Positions 1 to 9,399 are shown, counted from the first letter of the stretch. The stretch: DNA of 64,000 bases from Trichormus sp. NMC-1 (GCF_001858025.1 NZ_LZQD01000001.1:1445151-1509150), one strand, 5' to 3'. The notes: generated by a model from the letters alone, not told the origin. Numbers and translations: made by a program.

Positions 1-1
1 T

Positions 2-1021
2 TCTGTAACTGCTTTGGGACGCTTGCAACCACAAGGAAAAATTACTTATTTATCTGCTCCTAATTCTATCAACGGTGTGCGTGTAGAAAAACTGTTGGTG
101 ACTGAAGGAGATGAGGTGAAAACTGGGCAAGTATTGGCTTATTTAGAAGATTATGCTCGTTCTAAAGCAGCTATTAAGCAAGCCTTTGATAAATTACTAG
201 TTGCTAAATCTAAACTAGCCCAGGTAAAAGCTGGGGCTAAACCTGGAGATATCAACGCTCAAAAAGCTACAATTACTCGTTTGAATTCACAATTAACAGG
301 TGATATTGCCTCTCAAGTTGCAACAATTAACCGTATCCAAGCCGAAGTAGATAATGCTCAAAAAGAGAGCAATCGCTATCAGCAATTATACAAAGATGGG
401 GCAATTTCTGCTTCTATAACTGATACTAAAGCTTTGCAACTCAAAACTACTCAAGAACAGTTAACCGAAGCTAAAGCCTCTCTTGCACGTACTCAAAACA
501 CCTTAAAAGATCAGATCAAAGAAGCAAAAGCGAAACTCAATAGCATTAGCGAAGTTCGTAACGTAGATGTTCAGTTAGCAGAAAGTGAAGTTAAGAGTGC
601 TGAAACTGCTATCCAACAAGCCAAAGCCGATCACGATTTAACTTACATCAAAGCTCCCATAGATGCCAGAATTTTGAAAATTCATGCTAAAAATGGCGAA
701 GTAATTGCTAATTCTGGCTTTGCTGAACTTGGTAAAACATCAGAAATGAATGTGGTTGCTGAAGTTTATCAAACCGATATTCAAAAAGTGCGTGTTGGTC
801 AAAAAGCTACTATCACCAGTGCTGCTTTTCCTGACCAATTACAGGGAACTGTCAAGGAAATTGGTTGGCAAGTTGAGAAACAAAGCATCTTTAGTATTAA
901 CCCAAATTCAGATACTGACCGGCGCATCATCGAGGTAAAAATAGCCATTGATAATCCTGCTGATAATCAAAAGGTAGCTCGATTAACCAATTTGCAAGTG
1001 GATGTTTCTATTCAAATTTAG
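2..1021 (+). CDS. DevB-like periplasmic adaptor (HlyD family), 5' end outside window
   Basis: Membrane-fusion subunit of a DevBCA-type exporter. In heterocystous cyanobacteria this family joins an inner-membrane ABC permease to a TolC-like outer-membrane channel and exports envelope glycolipids. The frame is open to the first base (it reads S-V-T-A-L-G-R-L before the first internal TTG at 14), so the N-terminal membrane anchor lies outside the window. Visible parts are an N-terminal lipoyl-like strand (SAPNSINGVRVEKLLV), a long alpha-helical coiled-coil stretch rich in K, A, Q and E (roughly residues 55-200), the second lipoyl half (TYIKAPIDARILKIHAKNGE) and a beta-barrel region. The gene ends 58 bp before the DevC-like permease, so they probably form an operon. 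Family assignment is firm; the exact substrate is unknown. Confidence 0.88.
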   Translation, partial: SVTALGRLQPQGKITYLSAPNSINGVRVEKLLVTEGDEVKTGQVLAYLEDYARSKAAIKQAFDKLLVAKSKLAQVKAGAKPGDINAQKATITRLNSQLTGDIASQVATINRIQAEVDNAQKESNRYQQLYKDGAISASITDTKALQLKTTQEQLTEAKASLARTQNTLKDQIKEAKAKLNSISEVRNVDVQLAESEVKSAETAIQQAKADHDLTYIKAPIDARILKIHAKNGEVIANSGFAELGKTSEMNVVAEVYQTDIQKVRVGQKATITSAAFPDQLQGTVKEIGWQVEKQSIFSINPNSDTDRRIIEVKIAIDNPADNQKVARLTNLQVDVSIQI

Positions 1022-1079
1022 TCGTTAGTCATTGGTTATCTATCAACCGACAACTAACAAATAACAAATAGCAAAATAT

Positions 1080-2258
1080 ATGAATATCAAAATTCCTTTA
1101 GCATGGCTACAGCTTGCCCAGCAAAAAGTGCGTTTTGTGGTAGCTGTAGCTGGGATTGCATTTATTGTGCTGCTGATGTTTATTCAACTTGGTTTCCAAG
1201 ATGCACTTTATTCTAGTGCTACCGCAGTTCATCAAAATCTCAAGGGGGATTTATTTTTAGTCAGTTCTCAATATAAATCCTTGACTTCTAATCAAAGTTT
1301 TTCTCGGACTCGTTTATATCAAACATTAGGCTTTGATGGTGTCGAGTCGGTTAGTCCCATGTATTTGCAATTTGCTAAATTAAAAAATCCTGCTACTGGT
1401 GAAAAATATTCAATATATGTAATTGGTTTTGATCCAGGAAAACCAGTCATAAATATTCCCGAACTGGAACAGAATTTAGATAAACTCAAAATTCCTGATA
1501 TCATGTTTTTTGACAGAGATTCCCGACCAGAATTTGGTCCTATAGCAGCAAAATTTGAGCGAGGAGATACTGATCAAACAGTTGAAATATTTCCTTTTGA
1601 TGCCGTCAAAGGTTATCGAGTCAGAGTAGGTGGTTTATTCAGTTTAGGTCCTTCCTTTGGTGTAGATGGAAATTTAATTGTTAGTGACTCAACTTTCTTA
1701 AGAATAAATCCCAATTCTCGTCCTGTAGAAAAGATAGATATCGGAATTATCAAACTTAAATCTGGTGTTAATCCCAATCAAGTTTTGAAAAATTTGCAAG
1801 CAACTTTACCTAATGATGTGCAGATTTTTACTCGTCAAGGCTTTATTGATTTTGAAAAAAAATATTGGGCTGTAAGAACTCCTATTGGTTTCATACTGAA
1901 CCTGATGCTAACAATGGCTTCTGTTGTTGGTGTAGTGATCGTTTATCAAATTCTTTACAGCAATATTGCCACTCAATTTATTGCCTACGCAACTTTAAAA
2001 GCTATTGGTTATGCAAATGGTTATTTACTGAATGTGGTTTTTCAACAGGCGTTAATTTTGGCTATCTTAGCTTATATACCAGGCTTTATTATTTCCTTGG
2101 CTTTATATGATTTTGCTATGAAATCCACAAATTTACCCATCATCATGACTCTGAACAATGCCTTAATTGTTTTAACATCTATAGTTTTGATCTGCATCAC
2201 TTCTGGAGCCTTGGCTATTAATAAACTTCGCTCCGCAGATCCTGCTGATATTTTCTAG
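1080..2258 (+). CDS. DevC-like ABC exporter permease (FtsX/MacB fold)
   Basis: A 392-residue inner-membrane permease of the DevC type. It has one N-terminal membrane helix (about residues 18-40, VVAVAGIAFIVLLMFIQLGF), a large periplasmic domain (about 45-265), and three C-terminal helices (about 270-385) in an FtsX-like arrangement. The N-terminal motif IPLAWLQLAQQKVRF is typical of DevC. It follows the DevB-like gene directly. A devA ATPase gene would normally come next, but none is present. A 179-bp MITE-like element begins 7 bp after the stop codon and an epimerase gene follows. The ATPase may be encoded elsewhere, shared with a paralogous exporter, or lost. Function is inferred from the family. 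Confidence 0.88.
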   Translation: MNIKIPLAWLQLAQQKVRFVVAVAGIAFIVLLMFIQLGFQDALYSSATAVHQNLKGDLFLVSSQYKSLTSNQSFSRTRLYQTLGFDGVESVSPMYLQFAKLKNPATGEKYSIYVIGFDPGKPVINIPELEQNLDKLKIPDIMFFDRDSRPEFGPIAAKFERGDTDQTVEIFPFDAVKGYRVRVGGLFSLGPSFGVDGNLIVSDSTFLRINPNSRPVEKIDIGIIKLKSGVNPNQVLKNLQATLPNDVQIFTRQGFIDFEKKYWAVRTPIGFILNLMLTMASVVGVVIVYQILYSNIATQFIAYATLKAIGYANGYLLNVVFQQALILAILAYIPGFIISLALYDFAMKSTNLPIIMTLNNALIVLTSIVLICITSGALAINKLRSADPADIF

Positions 2259-2265
2259 TTAATCT

Positions 2266-2444
2266 ACTAGTAGTCTGTTAAGAACTAATTGACGGGTAAA
2301 TAAATTGTTCAATTTTTCCTTCTTCCTTCTTCCTTTGCTTCGCAACGCTAACGCGAACGCGCTCTTTGCGTCTATACCTACGGTACGCTACGCGAACGCG
2401 GTTTGTTTCTTTATCCGTCAAAATTGATTTGACAGACTACTAGT
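2266..2444. mobile_element. MITE-like element with terminal inverted repeats, directly after devC
   Basis: The ends are perfect 13-bp inverted repeats (ACTAGTAGTCTGT at 2266-2278 and its complement at 2432-2444). Pairing continues imperfectly to about 34 bp and ends with TTGACGG at both sides. The flanks carry the direct repeat TAATCT (2260-2265 and 2445-2450). This direct repeat extends to 11 bp if the terminal CTAGT is counted. The interior (2335-2402) is made of GC-rich Nostoc-type repeats (gctaacgcgaacgcg, cgctacgcgaacgcg). There is no ORF. This fits a non-autonomous transposable element. Confidence 0.7.
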
Positions 2445-2511
2445 TAATCTAGATTAAATTCCGCAATTCCAGTTCAAATCAGTCCACCTATTTACCTTTC
2501 AATACTTCACC

Positions 2512-3516
2512 ATGAACTTCAACAACAAAACTATTCTCATCACCGGAATTGACGAATTTATCGGCTTGCGTGCAGCTGAGTTAGCTCTAGCTCAAGGGAT
2601 GAAAGTAAGAGGATTACAAAGTTCTTCCGAGCAGGATAAGAACCTCCAAAATTTGGGAGTTGAGATTATTGTTGGTAACATCACCGATGCCCAAATAGCT
2701 CAAAAAGCTTGTCAAGGAGTAGACATTGTTTTACATACCAATCAACTAGCTGAAGAAGCTGGAGAACTCAAACATTTTCGGGAAATAAATGTTAATGGTA
2801 CTTTGAATATAGCCAAGGCTGCAAAGCAAGCTGGAGTGAGAACATTTGTACATCTTTCTACTGTTCTAGTTTATGGCTTCAATTATGCGAACAATGTCAC
2901 AGAAATAGGGACACTTTCTAGTGAAAATAATCCCTACTGTCAGACAAAAATTGAAGCAGAAGCGGAAATTTTACAACTTAATTCTCCATCAGATTTCGGT
3001 GTCATTGTTATCCGTGCTGGAGATGTTTATGGCCCAGGTAGTATGCCTTGGATAGTACGGCCAGTCATGATGATGCGACAAAAATTATTTGCCTATGCAA
3101 ATGATGGTCAAGGTGTGATGAATCATTTGTATGTTGATAACTTAATTGATGCCATCTTTTTAGCTATAGAAAAAGAAACCTACGGGGAAATTTTTAATAT
3201 CACAGATGGTGAGGAAACTTCCTGGAAAGAGTATTTTATTCACTTAGCTGCCATGGAAGATTTACCTGCACCTATGTCTCTTCCTAAAGAAGAAATGAAA
3301 TTATTTCTCCGTGTTCGTCATCAAGGACAAAAGCTATTTCGTAAAAAAGCCGATATTCTCCCTGAGTCTGTCGATTTTATGAGTCGTCCTTATGCTTATT
3401 CTATTGCTAAAGCTACAAGCATCTTAAATTATAAGCCCAAAGTTGACCTCGAAGAAGGAATGAAGCGTACTCATCAATGGTTGCAAAAAACTGATATCCA
3501 AAAATTGATGAAATAG
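2512..3516 (+). CDS. NAD-dependent epimerase/dehydratase (extended SDR)
   Basis: A 334-residue protein of the extended short-chain dehydrogenase family, which commonly acts on nucleotide sugars or lipid-linked sugars. The N-terminal Rossmann motif is TGIDEFIG (residues 11-18), where the middle glycine of the usual TGxxGFIG is replaced by glutamate. The catalytic set is Ser116 (HLSTVLVYG) with Tyr142 and Lys146 (PYCQTK). The C-terminal part (RAGDVYGPGS, HLYVDNLIDAI) is the substrate-binding half. It sits between the DevBC pair and two glycosyltransferases, which suggests synthesis of an exported glycoconjugate. The substrate cannot be read from the sequence. Confidence 0.85.
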   Translation: MNFNNKTILITGIDEFIGLRAAELALAQGMKVRGLQSSSEQDKNLQNLGVEIIVGNITDAQIAQKACQGVDIVLHTNQLAEEAGELKHFREINVNGTLNIAKAAKQAGVRTFVHLSTVLVYGFNYANNVTEIGTLSSENNPYCQTKIEAEAEILQLNSPSDFGVIVIRAGDVYGPGSMPWIVRPVMMMRQKLFAYANDGQGVMNHLYVDNLIDAIFLAIEKETYGEIFNITDGEETSWKEYFIHLAAMEDLPAPMSLPKEEMKLFLRVRHQGQKLFRKKADILPESVDFMSRPYAYSIAKATSILNYKPKVDLEEGMKRTHQWLQKTDIQKLMK

Positions 3517-3781
3517 TTGATGAAATAGTTTAATTGATTGGGTAATTGCATATGTATAGATATCACGCCAAAGTGCTTTGAAAAAAATCACTCCTATGGC
3601 TGGTCACGGTAATGTAAATGGGATTTTATTATTAAGACTGGCTATAGTCGGGCAGTTTTATCAAATCCCTGAATACTTATTTGTTGTACAGCTTTTTTGA
3701 TGGCTGTAAAAATGCTGTGATCAACTAAATTGGCAAAAACCAAATCTACAATTTTACCCGATTACTCTGGTATCAATTAAT

Positions 3782-4249
3782 ATGTTGAAAATCTCTCGTC
3801 TTTATTATCTGTTGCTGGCGACTTTATTAAGTCTAAGTTGCTCTAAAACAGTTCATGCAGAACCAACCACAACCCTGACTGTAATAGTTAATGGGGTACG
3901 TCACAAAACAGGTGAAATTTGCTTCAGAGTTTATGATTCTGAAAAAGGATTTCCGATGAATAATTCTAGTGAAGTTCAAAATGGCTGCACTAAGATTAAT
4001 GGTAGCTCTGTTAAAAAAGTATTTTCTGGTTTAAAACCTGGGACTTATGCAGTTGCAGTAGTTGATGATCAAAATGGAGATCGCAAACTAAATAAGGACT
4101 TTTTTGGTATTCCTAAAGAAGGATTTGGAATTTCCAAAAACCCAACTGTTTCCGTTCAAACAGGTTCACCAAAATTCCGGAATTCTAGTTTTAAAATGAC
4201 TAAGAATACCACAATCAATATATCTATGAAATATTCTCTTGATCCCTAA
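3782..4249 (+). CDS. DUF2141 secreted protein
   Basis: A 155-residue protein with an N-terminal Sec signal peptide (hydrophobic core LYYLLLATLLSLS, likely cleavage after VHA at about residue 26). The mature part is a small beta-rich domain of the DUF2141 type, recognisable from the N-terminal strand (LTVIVNGVRHKTGEICFRVYDSEKGFP), the segment FSGLKPGTYAVAVVDDQNGD, and the closing KDFFGIPKEGFGIS. The family has no established biochemical role and is often found beside glycosyltransferases and envelope genes, as here. Cys20 lies near the end of the signal core, but the bases before it do not give a good lipobox. Confidence 0.82.
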   Translation: MLKISRLYYLLLATLLSLSCSKTVHAEPTTTLTVIVNGVRHKTGEICFRVYDSEKGFPMNNSSEVQNGCTKINGSSVKKVFSGLKPGTYAVAVVDDQNGDRKLNKDFFGIPKEGFGISKNPTVSVQTGSPKFRNSSFKMTKNTTINISMKYSLDP

Positions 4250-4334
4250 TTAAGTACCTGTAAAAGGGAATGGGGAACAGGTAATTCTCCCCATCTCCCC
4301 ATCTACCCTAATTCTGCCGGAGACTATAGATTTT

Positions 4335-5594
4335 ATGCAAGATGTCATGACATTCCTGTCTAAGTCTTTGATAAGTTGGCTGGTTATTCAGGTATGTTTT
4401 ACGCTAGTATTTTTATGGTATTTGCGCTCATACAAACAACCTTTATTATCAGATGACCAATTACCAAAAACGGCAGTAATTCTTTGTTTACGAGGTGCGG
4501 ACCCATTTTTACCTAACTGTGTGCGATCGCTCTTAACACAAAATTACCCACAGTACGATTTAAAGCTGATCATTGATAGTGCAGAAGATCCAGCTTTTAA
4601 AATTGCCCAAGAAGCGATCGCAGAAATCGGTGCAACTAATTTCCAAATTAGCACTTTAAGAACCGTCCGCCACAATTGTAGTCTCAAATGCAGTTCTTTG
4701 GTGCAAGCTGTTTCAGATTTAGATGATTCTTACAAAGTAGTTGCTCTAGTAGATGCAGATACAATTGTTCATCCTAATTGGTTACGAGAATTAGTTAGTC
4801 CTCTCACGAATGACAAAGTGGGATTAACAACAGGAAACCGTTGGTATGTACCCACCGGTAAGTATTGGGGGTCTTTGGTACGCTATGCCGGCAATGTCTC
4901 TACTGTCGTCCAAATGTTCGTGTTTCAAGTTCCTTGGGGTGGGAGTTTAGCAATTAAAACAGAAGTCCTACACCAAACAGAATTACTTGAAAAGTGGGGA
5001 GAAGCTTTTGGTGATGATATGCTGATGCATAAAGTCATCAAAAAACACGGATTAAAAATTAAATTCGTTCCTTCTTTATTAATGGTTAATCGGGAAGAAT
5101 GCGATTTAATTACTTTATTTGCATCTCTAAAACGTTTAATACTTTGCTCCCGACTTTATCACCCAAATTGGTTAGCTTTAGTGAGTGATGCTGTTTCTAG
5201 TATTCTCTTCCCGACTGTAGCCATTATATTAGCTCTAGGATTGTTGTTAGCAAGTGAATGGGAAGGAGCAGCCTTCTTATTACAATCCTATAGCATCTAC
5301 ACAATGGGATTACTCTTATTGATGCTAGTGATGGAATTAGGAGTACAAGAATTAATCCGCTCTCAAGGTCAAGCAATTGCTAAAATTTCACTGACTACAA
5401 TCATAAAAATGTTAATTGCTATTCCTCTAACACAGTGGATTTATGGATTAGCAATGCTATCTTCTCTATGGATGTCAACAGTTACATGGCGCGGACTTAC
5501 TTATAAAATTCAGGGTCCCTGGAATATTCGTTTAGTTGAATATCATCCTTATGAATGGTTAGATCAACCAATTGATGGCAAACATTCTCTGTAA
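4335..5594 (+). CDS. Membrane glycosyltransferase, family 2
   Basis: A 419-residue GT-A glycosyltransferase of the ceramide-glucosyltransferase-like GT2 group. There is one N-terminal membrane helix (about residues 12-30). A cytosolic catalytic domain follows with the metal-binding DAD at 140-142 (LVDADTIVHPNW) and a second acidic site GDD at 226-228. Several C-terminal membrane helices lie at about 280-390. The predicted activity is transfer of a sugar from a nucleotide donor to a membrane lipid or growing polysaccharide. It lies 85 bp after the DUF2141 gene and 69 bp before the GT4 gene, so co-transcription is likely. The donor and acceptor are unknown. Confidence 0.85.
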   Translation: MQDVMTFLSKSLISWLVIQVCFTLVFLWYLRSYKQPLLSDDQLPKTAVILCLRGADPFLPNCVRSLLTQNYPQYDLKLIIDSAEDPAFKIAQEAIAEIGATNFQISTLRTVRHNCSLKCSSLVQAVSDLDDSYKVVALVDADTIVHPNWLRELVSPLTNDKVGLTTGNRWYVPTGKYWGSLVRYAGNVSTVVQMFVFQVPWGGSLAIKTEVLHQTELLEKWGEAFGDDMLMHKVIKKHGLKIKFVPSLLMVNREECDLITLFASLKRLILCSRLYHPNWLALVSDAVSSILFPTVAIILALGLLLASEWEGAAFLLQSYSIYTMGLLLLMLVMELGVQELIRSQGQAIAKISLTTIIKMLIAIPLTQWIYGLAMLSSLWMSTVTWRGLTYKIQGPWNIRLVEYHPYEWLDQPIDGKHSL

Positions 5595-5663
5595 TCTCAT
5601 GCTTTTATTTGGTTGACTAAAAAATCCCCAAGCCAACATTTTTATGAACTATTTCCTTTGATT

Positions 5664-6932
5664 ATGAAAAAACAACCTCTTCGCATAGCATTATTTACAG
5701 GATTATTTGCTCCATTTTTAACCGGAGTTTCAGTTGCAGTACATCAGCGAGTTCGGTGGTTGCTTGAGCAAGGACATGAAGTTTTTCTCATTCACCCAGA
5801 AATCAATAATCTGTATCCCAAAGCAGTTGGTAATCGTCCCATGCCGGGATTAGATGAACTACAATCTTTCCCCAACTTTTCATCATTTGCTTTCCCCACA
5901 AAACCACTTATTTTCTACAAATCTCTACCCCAACCATTGCACTATCGCCATTGGAATGATACTAAATTAATGGAAAAATTCCAACCTGATATCATCGTAG
6001 TTGAAGAAGCAGCGCAGATGAGAGGGTTGTACTCATTTTTCTTACAAGGTTATGGTCGCCCTGTAGGAGTTAAATACGCCAAAAAAACTAAAACCCCGAT
6101 TATCTCCATCTTTCATACGGATATTGTTGCCTATATTAGATATTACTTAGGTGATATATTTTTCAACTTAGTCAGTCCCATTGTTCCACTTTTAGTTAAG
6201 CAATTTAGCGAGTCTTATAATCTCAATTTATTTTCTTCGAGAGAACAACTAGCTAAATATCAAAAGCTAAAATGCCAAACAGGTGAATACCTTCCTTATC
6301 AAGGAATTAATTGTGAAAAGTTCCACCCTCGGAACATCAGTTATGATCCAATTCCTACAGATAAGCGCCCAACAATTCTGTTTGTGGGACGCATTACCGC
6401 CGAAAAAAATGTCACTCAACTTTTAGATGCATATCCGTTAATTGCTGCTAAAATTCCTGATGTTCATTTGGTTATCATTGGTAGCGGTCCTTTAGATGCA
6501 GAAATTCGTCGTCGCGCTCAAAATTACCAATCTGGTGTTACTATTTGGGGTGAGTCTCACGGCACACAACTTTTGGGATGGTTCGCTAGAGCAGATGTTT
6601 TTATTAACCCTTCAGTAACCGAGAACTTCTGCACTACAAACAACGAAGCTTTAGCTTCTGGAACTCCTGTTGTTGCGGCTATTGCTCCCTCAACGGCTGA
6701 ACAGGTAATACCCGGTTACAATGGCTTTCTAGCTCAACCTAATAACCCCAAAGATTTTGCCCAAAAAATAATTACAATTCTAGAAAATCCTGACCTCAAA
6801 GCACAATTATCTCAGCAAGCTAGACCCTCCATATTAGAATTTGATTGGTCAGTATGTACTCAAAAGTTTGAAGATAAGCTGTATGAGTTAGTTGAAATAC
6901 CCGAAAAAGTGCAATTGTCTAATCATTCTTAA
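5664..6932 (+). CDS. Glycosyltransferase family 4 (GT-B fold)
   Basis: A soluble or membrane-associated glycosyltransferase of about 422 residues in the mannosyltransferase-like GT4 family. The N-terminal half carries the acceptor-side motif GLFAPFLTGVSVAVHQRV. The C-terminal half has the donor-binding segment FVGRITAEKNVTQLL and the catalytic EX7E pattern (ENFCTTNNE) followed by ALASGTPVVAA. I chose the ATG at 5664, which opens MKKQPLRIALFTG; the frame extends to a TTG at 5613, but that adds residues unlike the family. No good ribosome-binding site is visible for either. It is the last gene of the devBC-epimerase-GT run and probably acts in the same envelope pathway. Confidence 0.86.
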   Translation: MKKQPLRIALFTGLFAPFLTGVSVAVHQRVRWLLEQGHEVFLIHPEINNLYPKAVGNRPMPGLDELQSFPNFSSFAFPTKPLIFYKSLPQPLHYRHWNDTKLMEKFQPDIIVVEEAAQMRGLYSFFLQGYGRPVGVKYAKKTKTPIISIFHTDIVAYIRYYLGDIFFNLVSPIVPLLVKQFSESYNLNLFSSREQLAKYQKLKCQTGEYLPYQGINCEKFHPRNISYDPIPTDKRPTILFVGRITAEKNVTQLLDAYPLIAAKIPDVHLVIIGSGPLDAEIRRRAQNYQSGVTIWGESHGTQLLGWFARADVFINPSVTENFCTTNNEALASGTPVVAAIAPSTAEQVIPGYNGFLAQPNNPKDFAQKIITILENPDLKAQLSQQARPSILEFDWSVCTQKFEDKLYELVEIPEKVQLSNHS

Positions 6933-7182
6933 TTAGCACTGTTGCACAAATGACGCGAAAGCCTTAATTTACTGTAGGGGTAATTGATACATTGCCCCTA
7001 ATTTCCTACTTAATACGTAAGCCATATTAATTAAGCTAATGTGCCTTTAATTTGCATAATTCGTAACGTGGGCAAGACGATTTGATACAGTGTAAATTAT
7101 GATCTGCTTACTAATGTATTTAGAAAAAAATAGCCAATTTGGCTACATATTCTCGATTGGTTCTGGTAGAGTATTGTAGTAA

Positions 7183-7305
7183 ATGACCTGTGGACTTTTA
7201 GGATTTAAGTTCGAGATACTTATCAACTTTGCCATAGTATTTTCAGTAGGAAAATTACCTACTTCAGCTGATAATGCTACTGGTATTGTCCTCAACTGTG
7301 CCTAA
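7183..7305 (+). CDS. Possible small protein, 40 residues, unknown
   Basis: An ATG-started frame of 40 codons ending in TAA 8 bp before a perfect-looking terminator hairpin. The product has a hydrophobic middle (FEILINFAIVFSVG) and the C-terminal end TGIVLNCA. The bases before the ATG give no convincing ribosome-binding site. The position just before a terminator in an otherwise empty 838-bp gap is the main support; a small RNA with a chance ORF is equally possible. No family is recognised. Confidence 0.3.
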   Translation: MTCGLLGFKFEILINFAIVFSVGKLPTSADNATGIVLNCA

Positions 7306-7313
7306 AAATCTAT

Positions 7314-7343
7314 AGACCTCATAAGTAATCACTTATGGGGTCT
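7314..7343 (+). terminator. Rho-independent terminator
   Basis: A 13-bp stem (agacctcataagt / acttatggggtct, with one G-T pair) and a 4-base loop (aatc), followed by a T-rich run (ttcttta). It lies just after the small ORF at 7183-7305, and no other gene end is near, so it implies a short transcript starting to its left. Confidence 0.75.
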
Positions 7344-7717
7344 TTCTTTATCTCACAATATAAAAATTGAGTAAATACTAGACACAATTACGTTAATTAT
7401 GTCTGCTTTCTAGGCTGATTAAATCCAGGAGAGCTTTCTTAAATAATAGATAATTGGTAAAAATTATTCCCTAGCACCTGTTTTATTTTCTCTCTTTTCC
7501 TAAATAGCAAATTACATAATTTTTATCAACTATCTACCATAATAAATCAAGATACTCCAGAGATTTAAATTACCTTTTGCCAGACATAACTGCTGAATTT
7601 ATGTCTTAAGATTTCCGTTTATAGACTTGATTTTTTATATTTTGTGAGTAAAAATACAAATAAGTCTAACATCTTGTAGGCTCTCTTGGTGACAACTTAA
7701 CCTTATCCAATTTCCAT

Positions 7718-7740
7718 AGTCCGCACCTGCGGACTTTATT
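7718..7740 (+). terminator. Rho-independent terminator
   Basis: A 7-bp stem (agtccgc / gcggact) with loop acct, followed on the + strand by ttatttattt. It stands 31 bp past the hairpin before the stop codon of the convergent GMC gene. The same stem sequence recurs after desB at 39595. Confidence 0.65.
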
Positions 7741-7770
7741 TATTTGTACTCAAAGTTGAGCAATAGATTT

Positions 7771-9312
7771 TTACTTGATCCGAGTTAGTAAATGGTCTCC
7801 AACTCGCAGGGCATTTGCCATAATAGTTAGTGATGGGTTCAAAGCATTACTAGAAGGGAAAAAACTACCATCAACGATGTAAAGATTATCGATATCATGA
7901 GTACGACAATTAATATCTAATACTGAAGTTTTTGGGTCCTCTCCAAAACGACAAGTGCCACATTGATGTGCAACTTCTCTCATGCCCATATTTTGGGGAA
8001 TATGTAAAGACAATTGTTTTTTTATTTGAAATTGTGTAATTGATTTTAATACTTCAGTCCAGCGGTTGAGTAAATGATTAAACGCTATCTGGTTATTTTT
8101 TGTATATTCAATATAAATTTTATTGTTATTAATACTAATTCTATTATTAGCTTTAGGTAAATCTTCTGTAATCATCAACCAAGAAATAGAATGATTAGCT
8201 ATCGATTCAGCAAGAAATTGAGGCATTAAAGGCGGACCATAAGCAGTTATTTTATCTTTATTGACATTACCAAGTAATTGCACGCTACCCATTGGATAAG
8301 TAAAATCTTTGTCTCCCCAATAAAAATCATTGACTGCTAAAGTTTTGGGAAAAATTGTCGGATTTAACTTAGTACTCAACGTCATAACCACCCCAAAGTT
8401 ATGTGCCATGTAATTTCGACCCACCAAATCAGAACTATTAGCTAATCCCTTGGGGTGTTGGTCATTGGCAGATTTAAGTAACAATGCTGCGGAATTAATT
8501 GCACCACAACCAACAATCACAATATCTCCAGAAAACATCTGAAGCTGTCCTGCTATTTCTGCTTCTACACCAGTCACTTCTCGACCAGATGCATTAGTAT
8601 GTAAACAGACTACTTTTGCATCAGTTATTAATGTGAGATTTTCATCTGCTATTGCTGGACGTATACAGTTAATATCTGCATCAGCTTTAGCATCAACTAA
8701 ACATGGAAAGCCATCACAAGTATTACAACGAATACAATTATTTAAATGACTATTAACCTTATTTAATTTAATAGCAAGTGGTAAATAAAAGGGATGTAAA
8801 CCTTGATCTTTTAAAGCATAATTTATTTCTTGAATGTAAGGTTCATGACTGACTGGAGGAAAAGGATAATCTGAATCGGTATGTGGTTCTGTAGGATCAA
8901 GACCTCTCTGACCATGTACTTCATAGAGTTTTTCGGCTTGGTCATAATATGGTAAAAAATCTCGATATTTTAATGGCCATTCAGGAGAAATACCATCTTG
9001 ATGAATGACTGTTTCAAAATCACGTTCACGAAATCTAAACAGCGCACCACCATAAAATTTAGTATTACCACCTACATAATAATGAGTTAATGGATTGATA
9101 ATTTTACCATCTTTTTCATACCACACTTCTGAAGTCCGATAGCGTTCTTTTTGCGAGACTTCACGAGTATCCCAATTAGCTTTTTCTTTGGGAACAAAAT
9201 TTCCCCGTTCTAAAACTAAAATTTTCTTGCCGCTGTTTGCTAGTTGATATGCTAAAGTACCACCACCAGCACCTGTACCAATAATGATAAAGTCGTAATG
9301 ACAATGAGTCAT
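7771..9312 (-). CDS. GMC-family FAD oxidoreductase
   Basis: A 513-residue flavoprotein of the glucose-methanol-choline oxidoreductase family. The FAD-binding motif GTGAGGG is at residues 12-18, followed by the GMC signature region YVGGNTKFYGGAL. A Cys-rich segment NCIRCNTCDGFPC appears in the middle. The C-terminal half carries the family tail (HQCGTCRFGEDP, LYIVDGSFFPSSNALNPSLT), which supplies His and Asn active-site residues. It oxidises an alcohol or related group, but the substrate is not evident. The SDR gene lies upstream on the same strand, 275 bp away, and a G-rich dispersed repeat lies between them. Association with the glycolipid-like block to the left is only inferred from position. 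Confidence 0.87.
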   Translation of the reverse strand: MTHCHYDFIIIGTGAGGGTLAYQLANSGKKILVLERGNFVPKEKANWDTREVSQKERYRTSEVWYEKDGKIINPLTHYYVGGNTKFYGGALFRFRERDFETVIHQDGISPEWPLKYRDFLPYYDQAEKLYEVHGQRGLDPTEPHTDSDYPFPPVSHEPYIQEINYALKDQGLHPFYLPLAIKLNKVNSHLNNCIRCNTCDGFPCLVDAKADADINCIRPAIADENLTLITDAKVVCLHTNASGREVTGVEAEIAGQLQMFSGDIVIVGCGAINSAALLLKSANDQHPKGLANSSDLVGRNYMAHNFGVVMTLSTKLNPTIFPKTLAVNDFYWGDKDFTYPMGSVQLLGNVNKDKITAYGPPLMPQFLAESIANHSISWLMITEDLPKANNRISINNNKIYIEYTKNNQIAFNHLLNRWTEVLKSITQFQIKKQLSLHIPQNMGMREVAHQCGTCRFGEDPKTSVLDINCRTHDIDNLYIVDGSFFPSSNALNPSLTIMANALRVGDHLLTRIK

Positions 9313-9399
9313 TTTTTTCTCCGTGGTAATTAATTAAAACTTGAAAATGAGTAATATCAATTTTCTTTAACGCTGCATACAGCACTTCCCGATGTTATA

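Larger units (their letters stand above)
6933..7770. other. Long intergenic stretch with a possible small gene and two terminators
   Basis: An AT-rich gap of 838 bp between the convergent GT4 and GMC genes. It contains a possible 40-residue ORF (7183-7305), a strong hairpin just after it (7314-7343), and a second hairpin (7718-7735) that ends transcription coming from the left. I see no further coding sequence and no repeat family in it. Confidence 0.6.
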
